Positions 33,587 to 46,620 of a stretch of 64,000 nt of DNA are shown here, in pieces. The stretch comes from Verticillium longisporum. Taxonomy: Eukaryota > Ascomycota > Sordariomycetes > Glomerellales > Plectosphaerellaceae. Made by a program: the position numbers and the translations under genes. How positions within the stretch are numbered: position 1 is the stretch's first letter; every line of letters begins with the position of its first letter. The notes under the pieces are model-generated. The model worked only from the letters and a program-made list of their open reading frames with translations, had not been told where the DNA came from and did no database searches. Location of the stretch: positions 186,001 to 250,000 of the forward strand of contig JAETXT010000016.1 in NCBI GenBank assembly GCA_019188255.1. Reading direction: 5' to 3'.

Positions 33587-36500
33587 ATGGCGACGGCCGA
33601 CCCCGCCAAGGAAATGGAGAATCTCCAGATCTCCAAGACCAAAGAGCTCAAGGGCACCGAGAAGCGCGACACACTCATTGCTATCGAGAAGAAGTACCAG
33701 CAGCAGTGGGCCGACAGCAAGATTTTCGAGATTGATGCCCCCTCGATTGAGGAATACCCCCTCGACTCCATATCCGCCGAAGAGCTGCGCGAGAAGCACC
33801 CCAAATGGTAGCGACACCAGTCCCCGCAGACGACGACGATTAGGTACTGACCGGTCCAGGTTCGGCTGCATCGCATACAGCTACGTCAATGGAAAACTTC
33901 ACGCCGGCCACGTCTTCTCCCAGAGCAAGGTCGAGTTCGGCGCTGGTGTACGTCTGTCGGACCCGTCGGCAAGAGTCCTGCTAAATCATCACAGACCGCG
34001 CGCATGTCTGGCAAGCGCGCCCTGTTCCCCATGGGTTGGCACGCGACCGGTATGCCTATTCCCGCCGTTGCCGACAAGCTAAAGTACGAGATTGAAAAGT
34101 TCGGCCGCGACTTTGAGGGATATAAGGAAGAGGAGGAAGAGGCTGAGGAGCCGGCGCCGGTGACCACTGTGAAGCGCGACGATGTCACCAAATTCACCAC
34201 CAAGAAGAGCGAAGCCCCGTCCAAGCCTGCCAAGTCCAAGTACCAGGTGCGAGATTATAGGCCGTGGTGCTGTGGACACTATGCTGACAGTAGCAGTTCC
34301 AAATCATTCAGTCCATGGGCAACATCACTGAACAGATTCACCTCTTTGACCGACGCCCAGTACTGGCTCACCTTCTTCCCCCACCTCGGCCAGCAGGACG
34401 TCACCAGCTTGGGCTTCCGCGTTGATTGGCGCAGGTCCTTCATCACGACCGACATCAACCCCTACTATGACGCCTTTATCAGGTGGCAGATGAACCGCCT
34501 CAAGGAGCTCGGCAAGATCAAGTTTGGCAAGCGTTACACCGTCTACTCCATCAAGGATGGCCAGCCCTGCATGGACCACGACCGATCCGAGGGTGAGGGT
34601 GTCGGCCCTCAAGAGTACACTGGTCTCAAGATGAAGGTCCTCGAATGGGCACCCAAGGCCAAGGAGGCTCTCGAGAGCAAGCTTCCCGCCGATGCCAGCG
34701 TCTATCTCATCCCCGCCACCCTCCGCCCCGAGACCATGTACGGACAGTGCGCTCTCTTCGTGTCGCCAAAGATCAATTACGGCATCTTCAAGGCCTCCGA
34801 CAAGGAGTACTACCTCGTCACGCACCGGTATGTTTGCGTCCTCTTCATGTACCGAGGCCGATCGAAATGCTGACATCGCTAGCGCCTCGCGCAACATGGC
34901 CTACCAGGGTGTCTTTGCCAAGGAGGGTGAGATCGAGCACCTCACCGACATCTCCGGTGCTGATGTTGTTGGCTCCCTCGTCAATGCGCCCCTCTCTGTC
35001 CACTCTGAGGGCGTCCGCGTCTTGCCCATGGACACCATCCTGCCTTCCAAGGGCACGGGCGTTGTGAGCTGCGTTCCCTCCGACAGCCCTGCCGACTGGA
35101 TCACCCTGATGGACCTTCGCAAGAAAGCGGCGTACTACGGCATCGAGCAGGCGTGGGCCGAGCTCGACGTCGTGCCCGTCATCGATACCCCCATGGGTGA
35201 CCTCATTGCCAAGACTCTCTGCGAGCAGCTCAAGATTGGCTCTCCCAAGGATACCGTTCAGCTCGAGAAGGCCAAGGACACGGCGTACACTGAAGAGTGA
35301 GTTTGCTTCCACGGCGGCCGCATATCAACATGACTGACAGGCGCAGCTTCTACAAGGGCACCATGAAGGTGGGCGACTACAAGGGTGAGGCTGTGGAGAC
35401 CGCCAAGCCCAAGGTGCGAAAGCAGCTCATCGACGGCGGACTGGCCTTTGTCTACTCGGAGCCTGAGCGCAAGGTCATCAGTCGTTCTGCCGACGAGTGT
35501 ATCGTCGCCCTGATGGACCAGTGGTACCTCGACTACGGTGAGCCTACCTGGAGAGACCAGGCGCTCGAGTGGGTTGCCAACGCCGACGGCAAGGGACTTG
35601 AGACCTTTGGCAACGAGACGAGGAACGCATTCGAGGGTGTCTTGAACTGGCTGAACCAGTGGGCGTGCGCAAGGAGTTACGGCCTCGGCACCAAGCTGCC
35701 GTTCGACCCCAAGTTCGTCGTGGAGTCGCTCAGCGACAGCACCATCTACATGGCCTACTACACCATCTGCCACTTCCTCCACGCAGATACCTACGGCAAG
35801 GAGCCGGGAACGCCAGACGTCTCTGCCGACCAATTGACCGATGACGTGTGGGACGCCATCTTCTGCCGCCGCGAGCTCGATGACGAGGTCATCAAGGCGT
35901 CGGGTATTTCGAAGGAGGCTCTGCAGACGATGAAGCGCTCTTTCGAGTACTTCTACCCTCTTGATCTGCGATCCAGCGGAAAAGATCTCATCGGCAACCA
36001 TCTCAGTGAGTGCTGTTGTGCCCGCACATAAGTAGCAAGCTAACAGTGCAGCCTTTTTCCTGTACATCCACATTGCCATCTTCCCTAAGAAGTACTGGCC
36101 CCGCGCCATCCGCACCAACGGCCATCTCCTGCTGAACGGCGAGAAGATGAGCAAGTCGACAGGCAACTTCATGACCCTCGAGGACATGGCCAAGAAGTAC
36201 GGCGCTGACGCGTCGCGTATCGGTCTCGCCGATGCCGGTGACACGATGGGCGACAGCAACTTTGAGGAGGACGTTGCGAACCAGGCGATTCTGCGTCTGC
36301 ACACGGCGCGTGGTATGTGATGGACCTCGTCCCCGAAAGATGATGCATTGCTGACACTTGCAGACTGGTGCGAGGAGACGGTCAAGAACAAGAGCGAGCT
36401 GCGCACGGGCGAGTACACCTACTTTGACGAGATCTTCAACAACGACCTCAATGCGCTTGCCAAGGAGACGATTGCGCAGTACAGTACGTGGTAGTCCGGT

Positions 36501-37408
36501 CTTTACGATGGAGGATGGCAACGGCTGACATGGACCCAGAGGAAACTTCCTACAAGCTGGCGCTCAAGGCTGGTTTTTACGAGTAAGTCAACCCACCATT
36601 CCATCATGCAACCGGCATGGCGCATTTGGAAAATGCTGACTTGACAAGCCTCAACAACGCCCTCTCATTCTACCGCGAGAGCACGGCCAGCTCCAAGATG
36701 CACGTGGACCTGGCGATCCGGTTCATCGAGCTGCAGTGTCTGCTGATTGCCGTCATCGCGCCTCACTGGGCGGATTCCGTGTGGCAGGAGATTCTTCAGA
36801 AGCCGCAGTCGATCCAGCTCGAGCTGTTCCCGGAGGTGCCGGAGACGGACGCGTCGCTAACGGCGGCGCGCAAGTACATTGCCAGCACGGCCTCGAGCGT
36901 CAATTCGGCCGAGTCGCTGCAGATGCGCAAGAAGGCCAAGGGCAAGGAGGTGGCGTTCGACCCGAAGAAGGCCAAGAAGCTGACGATCACGATGAACGAG
37001 AAATTCCCCGCGTACCAGGAGCAGCTGACGACGCTGCTCAAGTCCATGTGGGACCCGGCGACGAAGTCGGTGGACGACAAGGCGCTCAACAGCAAGATCC
37101 CCAAGGCGGACATGAAGAAGGGCATGCCGTTTGTGCAGGCGCTGAAGAAGCGCCTCCAGGCGGGCGAGGCCGAGGCCGATGTGTTCGAGCGCAAGCTCGC
37201 GTTCGACGAGACCAAGGTGCTGCTGTCCATGGTGGACTACCTCAAGCGCAGCGCGAACCTGGCCGAGGTGCAGATCATCAAGGCACAGGAGGGCGGCAAC
37301 GGCACGGACGTGGTGACGGGTGCGGCCATCGACAAGGCGGCTATGCCGGCCAACGCCGAGAGCGCGCTGCCAGGAAGCCCGGCGTTCCTGTTCGCCAACG
37401 TCGAGTGA
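33587..37408 (+). CDS. CDC60: Cytosolic leucyl-tRNA synthetase, with one-base frameshift as sequenced
   Basis: Ten exons: 33587-33807, 33860-33947, 33995-34246, 34297-34827, 34883-35296, 35347-36005, 36052-36312, 36364-36483, 36540-36582 and 36649-37408. After correcting one base they give 1115 aa, normal for the eukaryotic cytosolic enzyme that charges tRNA-Leu. The class I HIGH motif is LHAGH (YVNGKLHAGHVF), the catalytic region reads DWRRSFITTDINPYYD, and KMSKS is intact in GEKMSKSTGNF. The editing-domain region contains IPATLRPETMYGQ. The start was chosen at GCCATGG. In exon 4 the frame jumps by +1 near 34348-34351, between IHLF and DAQYW; no intron can explain it. Confidence 0.95.
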
Positions 37409-38886
37409 ATGTAGGGGTTCTTGTGAAGGGAAAGAAAAAAAAATGACATGATGTTTGATGATTGTGCTCAACATGACGATACGCGTTGTGATGCCTGATG
37501 GCCTACGCGGCCAAGGCCAAATCGCCGGACTCTGAGACACAAACGCCGGGGGGCATGATGTGATGGCGCCCAGGCGGATGGCGACAGCAGGCCCTGGGCA
37601 GGCGGTGTGTTGCGACGGATGGCGATGGTGGTGTTCAGGCTCCTAACGGAACACGATGAAGCGATCGATTGAATGCATGTGGCTTGCCGAGCGTCGTCAG
37701 CCCCATTTAGCTGCAGGGGCGTGGCTGGTGTGTTGTGATGGGTGGGCAAAAGGCGGCGGCTCGGAGCTGAGAGCTGGGAGCTGGGAAACTGGGCGACGAT
37801 CCTTGTTTTGCTCTTGGGCCCAGTGACGTAGCGCATTGCCCCTCCTCACCGTGAAGCTCTCGTTTCCATCAATGTCAACATGGCGGGACGGCGTCAAAGA
37901 AGGGTTATCGGAAACGTTGCCGACGGACGAGATCAGAGGGGACCAGAAATTGGCGCAATGAGACAAAAAGCAGGAAATCACATTTGGGGAACCGCCGTCA
38001 CTGCAGGGTCTCCAGCTAGACACGCCGTTTCTGTAGTTTCTTCATTTTCCAGCCTCATCCTGTTTCTCACGTTGCGACTCGGCCGCGCCAACGGACGGAC
38101 GAACGAACGAAAGGCCGACCCTCACGCACGCCATTGCGATGCTATCCATTTTCCTGTTTACCTGCCGATGATGCGATCCCTCTTCTCTGTGGTCTGTCGG
38201 TTCTTGTTTCCACCCCGCCATGTCGCTCATGCGGGCCCTGACCGCTAACCCTTGTCTGTCTGACGGTGCCCAGCATCGACCCTGACCCTCAAGGGCCCTG
38301 CTGCCATGCCACTACCAGCCTTCGGCCGTTCACGTCCTCCAACGAGATGCTGTGAACCGAGAGAAACCCCAGCCGTGCTCTTCTGCCTGCCGTGCCGTGG
38401 CACCGTGGAAGCTGACGTCTATCTGACTCCACATCCTTGTCCACCACGCTGCAGCATGGAGCAGGAAACCCAACCCCCCCGGCTGAGAGCACCTTTGCCA
38501 GCATCCTGATTTGGCCCCTGGCAACGGTGCCCATCGTCAAACGTCCCTCTACTGGGTCTGAATGTGCCCTGCTGCCGTCCAACGCCTGGGCGCTAGCATG
38601 GCATTGCCTGGCATACGTCTGTCTGGGCAGAGTACGCCAGGGCAAGTCAGCGGCCCGTACTGAGTGACGATGATGTCGTTTCCATCGTGCATGATGACCT
38701 GTTCTGCCAGCCCTCCCACTTGGGCTATATAGCTCAGCCTCAAGCGTGCCCATCTTGCCTTCAGATTCCTTCATCCTCATCCTCATCAGCCTCAGTTCTC
38801 AGCATCAGTCTCCAGTCGCTACTCAGCAACCCGCTCCAGCCCGTCGCTACATCTTCCAACAAACCATCAACCCCTCCATAATCAGA
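37409..38886. promoter_or_regulatory. Intergenic region with TATA box for the downstream GPI protein
   Basis: 1.5 kb without a supported gene. GGGCTATATAGC at about 38722-38733 is a good TATA box 155 bp before the next ATG. The stretch after it is CTCATC/CTCAGC-rich, as in many fungal 5' leaders. Confidence 0.55.
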
Positions 38887-39521
38887 ATGCGCTCCTCCGC
38901 CGTCCTCTTCCTCGCCGCCGCCGGCCTCGTTGCCGCTCAGGAGACCGTCGACACCACGACCGTCACCGTCTCCGCCGAGACGGCCACCGTCACGGCGTCC
39001 GAGTCCGAGACGACCCTGACCTGGGAGGTGGACACCACCACCATCTGGTCCGGCACCGAGACCGAGACCGTCTGGGTCCAGCCCGGCGGCGACGACGCCA
39101 CCGAGACCGAGACCGAGGGCACCGCCACCGAGACCGAGACGGTCACCGTTCCCGTCGTCGTCGTGCCCAGCGTGCCCAGCGGCGAGGACGGCGAGACCGC
39201 CACCTCCACCTGGTACGAGGAGTCCTCGACCATCACCCTCGTGCCTGTCGAGACGACCTCCTTCGTCATTGTCTACAACGACATTAGCTGTACGTAACAC
39301 CCTGCCCTGATCCTCCATCCTAGAGTCTTTTTCTTCTTCTTTCTTTTCTGTTTGCTGACCTGCCACCAGCCGCCACCACCGTGACTACCACCCTCTACAC
39401 CCCCGCCCCCAACGCCACGGCCTCCGGCATCGAGACCGTCCCCACCGCCGGTGCCGGCCGCATCGGTGCCTCGGGCGCCGCTCTCGTCGCTTTTGGTGCC
39501 GCCGGTCTCGCCCTGCTGTAA
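38887..39521 (+). CDS. Thr/Glu-rich GPI-anchored surface protein
   Basis: Two exons, 38887-39289 and 39370-39521, encode 184 aa. It has a signal peptide (residues 1-17, LFLAAAGLVAAQ) and then a long Thr/Val/Glu repeat region with TETET and TVTV runs, which would be heavily O-mannosylated. A C-terminal segment ASGAALVAFGAAGLALL resembles a GPI-attachment tail. There are no Cys in the mature domain and no catalytic motif. Very strong C-ending codon bias suggests high expression. Likely a structural wall protein; function unknown. Confidence 0.87.
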
Positions 39522-41875
39522 GGGAGCGTCTGCCGCTTGGTACGAATGGACTGTGTAATGCTGAGAACACGCGACTGCACGGCCTCTTATGTTTTGCATG
39601 AATGAGTAACGGACGACTTTGAGTAGCGGGATGGGCGTTTTTTCTCCTTTTACATCTTGTATATTTTTTTCTTCTTCGTTGGAGAACGCTGTTCAATAGT
39701 TTGGGGGGATTGGAATGGTGGTGGGGTAATACTGGGAGCGTTAAATGCTATACTTATGATACATTTGTACGTGCCATTGCATGTGTGAGCATAATGTGAT
39801 GCTTGTTCCACATGTCGGGTCAGTCGGTGAGCTGTCTGAGGTCTCCCTCGTATGTTCGACTCCAGTAGACTGGTGGCCAAGGTCTAATGATTGCCGTAGC
39901 CAGCTGATGGCCACCTCTACAAGGGTGTCTCGGTGCTTATGGTTCGACACGAACCGTAAGATGGTACCCGTACTTAAGCCCAATGCCTAGGTTGTCTGGT
40001 TATATCTCATCAATTTTGCTTACAGGCCAAGGCAACACGTCAGGAAAATAGCCATATCCCCCTGTTCTATCACCACTCTCCATTAGGCCTCACGTGGAAA
40101 ACACATGGAACTGCAAATCGCTTCTTAATTCTATCAGCCTTGCAATGTGGAACTGACATGCCCTCGTGCTCGATAGTTCGAAAACGCGGCAGATGCTGCG
40201 AAGCAACAACCCCGGCGAGATGAGAATCATTGTGCCTGAAGCTTCAGTTCCGCAGTCTTTCGAAAGCTAAGCCTGCCTCACATAGTGCATGGATCAAGTG
40301 TATGTTCCATTTTTGCGGAGTCAACCGTCTTACTTCTTCAATGTTATGCGCGATGGGATTATGCGCAGGGGTTTTTGAATAGCTGTACCATCCTGCCTCT
40401 GCTCCATCCTATGAGTGTGGACGAGCGCCTGGTTCTTCGCCATTGCCTGGGTAAAGTCGAGATCTTTGGTCCAGATTGGGTATGCAGGAGGGTGAAAGAT
40501 GTTTCTCCACAGCTGGCTTGAAACTGAACTGAGAATGTAGGCTTACTTGCGGCCCTTACGGCCAGCTCGTTGTTACTATCACAACCTTCTCTTTCTACCA
40601 CTTAGATTTCTGGACCTTCACCAACACCACCACAGCAGCAACGACAGCTACAACGACAGCAACATCGACAGCGTTGTAGATGTCTTCCATTCGTCAATTC
40701 CCTGGAGGTATATCTGACGAGGGCCTCTCAAAATCATACCGGCTTCACTACATGAGCAGCAGATCCCTTGCCCTTGACGCAATCATAGCTGCACGTATTT
40801 CTCGCTCTTGTCACCTCATGTGCTAATACATTCCTGGCACAGGCCTAAGATTCGGCGAGACGGCGGCCACGTTGACCATGCCAAGAAGGCTCGGCGAGAT
40901 TTGCTGCTGAGGGTCTTCCGAAATTGCAGGCGACAACCTTGTAGCCCGCGTCGACTGTCTCGTGCCTAGCACCTGTGCTCGTTATAGCACGGGCAATGCC
41001 AAACATAATCTTTCCCGTGTCTGACACCGTATGCGCAGTTGTAAATACAAGCCCAAGGCCATGTCGACCAGCAGCACCCGTACGACAGCAGCACCTTGTA
41101 TAGCGGCGAAAATCTTCTATTCGGTCGATTAATGCAAGTAATTTCTTCTCAAATTCTGGATCTCTTCGTATCATTAATATTTGGTTTCCTCCGCATTTGC
41201 GGACGCGAAGCACAAATACTTGATGTGAGTACTAGTGAAGGATCCAACGTGATCCGCGAATGCCAGGCTATCATTGCAATCCTCCTCAAGTGCCTCTCTA
41301 TGAATGTCATGTATCGTGACTACAAGGAGCCTGACATGCCCCCTCTTGACGCACTTTGCATCACTACCAAAGCCAGGCAGAAAGCCGCACGAGTTAGCGC
41401 CGTTTTTCAGCAATCTTTCCGATCCGGCCAAACACAGCCAGCTCCAAAGACGACTCCGTGCACAGTCGGGTAAGACTGACCTCCCTTTCCGAAGATCCTA
41501 GGGACTAAGGTCACATGATTACGCGGTTGGAACGCGAGTTCATTCGTCGCGCCCCGCGTCAAATCTCGCGAACCCCTCACGATGTGCGCCACTGCAGTCA
41601 CAGCTGAATTTGGCGCCAGGCAGCAGCGGCGCCGGCGCAGGTGTTTGAGATTATGTTACCCTATCTTGCCTACTCTTCTTCTTTCCTTTTGCAGAACTCA
41701 AGTTGAATCCTCAAGTGGAAAGGATAAATTGAGTGAGTCTGCCACCGGCTGGTCGGCTTGGGCTTCAGCCCTTCACTTCATTGCAACATACCAGCCCCAA
41801 TTCCACCTGTCCAGCCAGACATCACTTCCTTCCCAACATACCAAGATCATTTCTCTATTCCATAGCCCAAACACA
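39522..41875. other. Intergenic region (2.4 kb), no gene supported
   Basis: Several 60-125-codon frames on both strands (for example around 40.85-41.4 kb, minus) lack domains, splice partners or coherent codon use. I see no RNA gene or repeat. Confidence 0.5.
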
Positions 41876-42310
41876 ATGTCGAACAAGCCTACCTTCTTCG
41901 TCAACGCCTCTACCTCCTCCCCAGAGAAAGCAAAAGTCTTCTACACTGCCCTGGGCTTCACTCCTGCCGAATGGTGCGACGTCCCAACCACGAAGGCGTT
42001 GACTCTCCCTGCCCCAAATGAGAACATTTGCCTCATGATACATGCCGTCGACTGCTTCAAAAAGTTCATCCCCCCGGACGCTACCATCGCCGACACCGCC
42101 AAGACCAACGAGACGCTTCTGACCATTGCCGTCAACTCGCGCGACGAGGTGGACGCCCTGCTCGCCAAGGCCGTCGCTGCTGGCGGCAAGAGCGATCCGT
42201 ACACGATGAAGGACCACGGGGCTGAGATGGGCATGTATGTTCGTAGCTTTACTGATCTGGACGGGCACCTCTGGGAGGCCTTTTTCATGGAGTGGCAAAA
42301 GGCTGAATAG
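41876..42310 (+). CDS. Glyoxalase/bleomycin-resistance-type (VOC fold) protein
   Basis: Intronless, 144 aa. The two beta-alpha-beta-beta-beta halves of the vicinal-oxygen-chelate fold are visible: FVNASTSSPEKAKVFYTALGF opens the first and TIAVNSRDEVDALLAKAVAAGG the second. It ends with YVRSFTDLDGHLWEAFFME, where DLDGHLWE supplies the usual metal-site Glu. This subgroup resembles bacterial and fungal lactoylglutathione-lyase-like proteins of unassigned substrate. No targeting signal, so cytosolic. Its stop is 268 bp from the GH35 stop on the opposite strand. Confidence 0.87.
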   Translation: MSNKPTFFVNASTSSPEKAKVFYTALGFTPAEWCDVPTTKALTLPAPNENICLMIHAVDCFKKFIPPDATIADTAKTNETLLTIAVNSRDEVDALLAKAVAAGGKSDPYTMKDHGAEMGMYVRSFTDLDGHLWEAFFMEWQKAE

Positions 42311-42577
42311 GGTGGAATCCAGTTTGGGCTCTTAATTGTGCGGCTAAAATGTATTTACGACTGGTTCATGTCAAATGTGTGGATGCTGTCTCGTGTTGGG
42401 ACTTTTGTATTTGAAAGGTGCTCACGCATGGGCAGTGAAATTGTTAACGAACACGAGCATACAACTTCATTTCTTCATAAAGCTGCTACGAAGGTCACGA
42501 GGACCATAGTCAAGCTCGTATCAAAAGTTGCAGAGATCGTCAAGACCAAAGATTTCGCCTCAGTGGAGTCTTCGTCC

Positions 42578-45500
42578 TCACACGTACTCCAGTCTCTTCT
42601 CGTCCCACCCAGGACGCAGGTACTCGCCATCGAAGCCAAGATCGAAGCTCGTAGTGTGGACATAGTCCAGCTCAAGCTCGACCTTGATCTCAGAACCGTT
42701 GGCATCCTGGCTCCACAGGGTGACGGCGATGGCGTTCTCGCCGTGGTAGTCCCAGATGCCAGGGGGAACAGGGAAGTGGACCTGGTTGCCGATGTGGGGG
42801 TTGAATCTGCCGAACTGGTAGCCGTTGACGAACAGCAGAGCCCTGACGCGGTTGCTGTAGCCAGACTTGGTGGGCTGGAAGGTCGAGTCCGAGGGCGCCG
42901 TCAGCCTGAAGGAGATGGCAACGTCGAGGCCGGCGGGGACGTCGAGATCGACGGTAGTGCGGTATACGCGAACTCCAGCGCCAGGCACGTCGAGAGTCGT
43001 GGCGTTCGAGGGGTAGGGCGTGAAGGACTCGTCCGAGAAACCAGGCAGGTGCACGCCGATGCGTTCGGCGTACAGGCCTCCCTCGTTGAGAGGGCCACGG
43101 ACGGGGTCGATGTTGGCCTGACCGCCACCTGCCGTGCCGGCAATCTTCCACTCAGAGAAGCGGTATGCCTCGCTGCTGGGACCGATAAGGGTGGCGTTGG
43201 AGATACCACGGGGCGCCAGAGCTGCCTCACGCAGGTCGTGACCAGAGTTGTCCATGAGGACCGTAAGGACGTTCTCGCCTTCTGTCGCCAGGGTGGCGTT
43301 GTCGAAGGAGAGCTCCTCAGCCCAGGCACCGAGGTATGAGTATCCAAGGTACGAGCCGATGTAGTCACCGTTGAGCCAGGCGGAGTAGCCGAAGGCAAGG
43401 CCACCAGTCAGGTTGAGGAATACGCCGGTGGGGGCTCATCGGTCGAGGGGAAAGTGGCGCGGAACAGGTGGTTGCCGACGTGGACTTTGTACTCGTCAAC
43501 GTAGAGGACTGGGTTCGAGAGATCAGGAATCTCAGTGTTGCTGGTCTCGTTTCGGTCGGCGACTGCAAAATGTTAGAGACTGAGGAGAATTCAAAGACTG
43601 GACCTCTTACCAATCCAGGTCGACGGCGACGCCTCGTAGTCGGGCGCAATCTCTGGCAGACTGTCGTCGTACTTCCACGATCCAAGGACCGGAAGCTCAA
43701 ACTTGGCCGGTCCATCAAGGCTGAAGGTGAATTCGTTTCCATTGCGCGATTCAATGGCTACCTTCTCTCCGTTCCAGGAGATGGAACAAAGCGAAGAAGG
43801 GCCGAAGACAGTGACGGTCGTGGGGCCGTCCAGATCACCACGCAGGTCAAGACCACGGTTTGTCTCGTTGATGGAGGCGTGACGGACCAGGTAGGGGCCT
43901 TGGACCAGAACTATAGGGACGGTCAGCAAATACCAGGGGCGCACTGGGAATCATTCTACATACCAGTCTTGTTCTCGACAAAGAATGGGTTGTTGTCCAG
44001 CCTATGAACAGTCAGTTGTCTGCGATAGAGCTCAATCATATATCGACTTACTGAGGGGCCCAGAAGTGATAGGCGGCTTTGCGGTCGAGAAGAACGACGG
44101 AGGAACCATCCTCAAGTTCGACGTTGAAGATGCCCTTCTCTTGGGTGTAGGACACGGTGATGCTGTCTTCGCCAGGGTAGAAGTCGATCTTGCCAAGGCC
44201 CTGCTCTCCGGACTGAGCATCAGTCACACCGTTGACGACAAACTCGCCCGACTCGCCCTCAGGGAGCCACAAGACGAGCACCTCCTTCTCATTGAAAACG
44301 GCGTAGGTCAGGACTTCGGCGGTCGAGTAGAGGAGGGTCTTGCTGCCGAAAGAAAAGTCCGTGACGAGAATCTTTGCTTGGTGGCCATTGATGGTGATGG
44401 AGCTGTGCTGGGGAATGGTCACTGCATCATGTCAGCGTTCGGCCCGAGGTGCATAGTTGGATAGAAAATCTCACGGTCGCCAGCGGATGTCTTGACATCG
44501 AGCTTGAAGGTCTCGCGAGTGCCAGAAGAGGAAGTCTGGTGCATGACGACGTAGAAACCGGCATCGTTATCGATGTTTCGAAGCTCCGAAGCGGCGATGG
44601 CTGGGTTGTTGGTGTACGACGTGCTCTGTCTTCATGTTAGTACCAAAATCAGCCAGACGTGGTGGACGTTGAACTTACGTTGCCCACCCTCTCTGTCTTG
44701 TACAAGTCCTTGGCCACTAACCTAATGTCAGATCTTCCAGTCAAGTAAAGATGACCTCGCGTGCTTACCTCGGGTGAAGAGGGGAAGAAGCTTAGTCTCA
44801 TAGTACTTATCGCCAATCTTGCGGTTCTCCGACACGGGAGATGAATAGTCGTAGCTGGTGGCTTTTCGTTGTGTTAGTTGGGTTTTGCGCGGGGAAACAT
44901 GAAAGCCTACCGACAACGGGGCAGGAAAGCCATCCCTAGAGATGAACGTTAGCATGACCATGTTCAAACAAAGTATAAATTGGCACCACGTACGTGGTTT
45001 GTTCCTCCAAACATCATGTAGAGTGAAATGGCAGTGACGTGCTGGTACACGAGGTTGCGGTAGAAGATGTTGGCGAAATCAGCCCCGGTGTCAGCAGGGC
45101 ATCCACCTGTCAATGGTCAGGTCAAGGTTCTCAAGTCGGGACTTTTCAAACGTGCCTTCAGGGCCACCCCAAACATTGTAGCTGCCTCTGTTCTGGATCA
45201 GTTTATTGTCCCAGGGTAATAGTACACTGGCGGTACCGTGGTGTGCTCGACATACCCCTGGAACTCCGGCATGAAGTTTGGTTGCGATGCTAATGTCTGG
45301 TTAGATCAAGAAAACGCTCATGATTATTCATCTGGGCTGCAGGTTTCGTGACTCACGAGATTGGACCTGGAAGTAGTCATAGTAGTTGACCACGCTCTGC
45401 GAAATATTAGCATCTATAACGCGGACACTTGGGGTTCGACTAGACTGACGTATGGGACGTATTCGCCGTTGAACTACACCATGTTAGAATTCGACCATGC

Positions 45501-46620
45501 TCCTATCGTTACAGACGACAACTCACGTTCGTGCACTCGGACAGGTTGCAGCTCCAGCAAGACGGGTAGCTGTCAACGCCGACAGTGTCGACGTTACCAG
45601 TAGCATTGGAGAAGTCCTTCGACCAAGAGTAGCCCCTCATGTTGGGAGCATTGTGGAAGACGGGCACATCAATGCCCGAGTCCCGGGCACTGTCTTGCAA
45701 AAGCTGCATGTAGTTGGCGATGGGTGGGTTGAGGATCTTCCTGCCAATGTCCTTCCACTGGCCATTGAGTTCGTTCTCAATCTGGAACATGGCGACATTT
45801 CCACCGTTCGTAACGAGGTGGGGAGCGATGATCTTCGAGATCTCCTCCCAGTAGGGTGTCCAAGCCTTGGTGTACCTCGGATCATCGTCGCGAAGGCTGC
45901 CGTACTCACCGGTGGTGAGCCACAGGGGGAAGCCGCCGGCGTTGGTCTCGGCGTTGACGTAGGGTCCGGGGCGGATCAAGAGGTAGATGCCGACCTCTTT
46001 CGCGATCGTCATGAGGGACACAAAGTCGTGAGCACCGCTGGTGAAGTCAAGAACTCCGGGAGATGCCTCGTGATAACCCCTGTCACACAAGATGTTAAAA
46101 GCTTGTCACCCCGCGGTTTCTTGTCATGCACAAACCAGCTGTTGTAGATCGAGAAGGCGTTGAAGCTGTGAATCCATTGATCAGTCCGCCGGTCAGTTGA
46201 GTCCTGAAAGTATGTCTTTTCTCACCCTGCTGCCTTCATCTTCTCGAGCAAGTCTCTCCATAGCTCCGGGCTGGAAATTGTCAGTTGCATACACCACACA
46301 AGCATTCGGTATGGTCACTGACACTGGAAGTCGCCAGTAGTGGAATCTTTACGGTGTCAGTCTCATCTTCAACGTCTCTAGGCTAGGACCTATTCTTACT
46401 CTCCGGAGAAGATGAAAAGGCGCTCGCCGTTGATCATGTAGCTGTAATGATCCCTGGAAACACGTCAGGGCCATCCCCCTCTCTCGCAATCTCCCAAGTC
46501 TCACCATTGGACCACCTTGTTCAGGCCATTGTCGTGCAGAGGCCACTCGGTCACGTTCTGCGCCTGCGCGCAGAGTCCGCCAAGGGCCGCAAGAGCAGCT
46601 GCGGTCGTAGAAAGCCTCAT
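42578..46620 (-). CDS. Secreted GH35 beta-galactosidase, with one-base frameshift as sequenced
   Basis: Nineteen exons. Reading downward they begin at 46620, 46453, 46346, 46270, 46165, 46079, 45473, 45396, 45289, 45187, 45106, 44935, 44861, 44716, 44625, 44421, 44001, 43910 and 43562; the last ends at 42578. Corrected by one base, the protein is 1021 aa, normal for a fungal GH35 that removes terminal beta-galactose from plant polysaccharides. It has a signal peptide ([14 protein letters not shown]). The acid/base Glu is in FQIENEL (about 45770-45784) and the nucleophile in FMPEFQG (about 45256-45285), with [11 protein letters not shown] before them. The intron at 45107-45155 begins GC instead of GT. 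The frame breaks at the G-run 43430-43434, where one C is missing on the coding strand. Confidence 0.94.
45107..45155 (-). other. GC-AG intron inside the GH35 gene
   Basis: On the coding strand the exon ends GAAG, the intron begins GCACGT and ends TTGACAG, and the next exon starts GTGGATGC. Only this choice yields the conserved [14 protein letters not shown] without a frame break. The GT available three bases downstream leads to a stop. Confidence 0.75.

Noticed and set aside
40845..41431. Two overlapping minus-strand frames of 85-122 codons
   Set aside because: No domain, no splice structure and poor codon bias.
42338..43339. 333-codon plus-strand frame antisense to GH35
   Set aside because: Shadow of the GH35 last exon, which has the family sequence on the minus strand.
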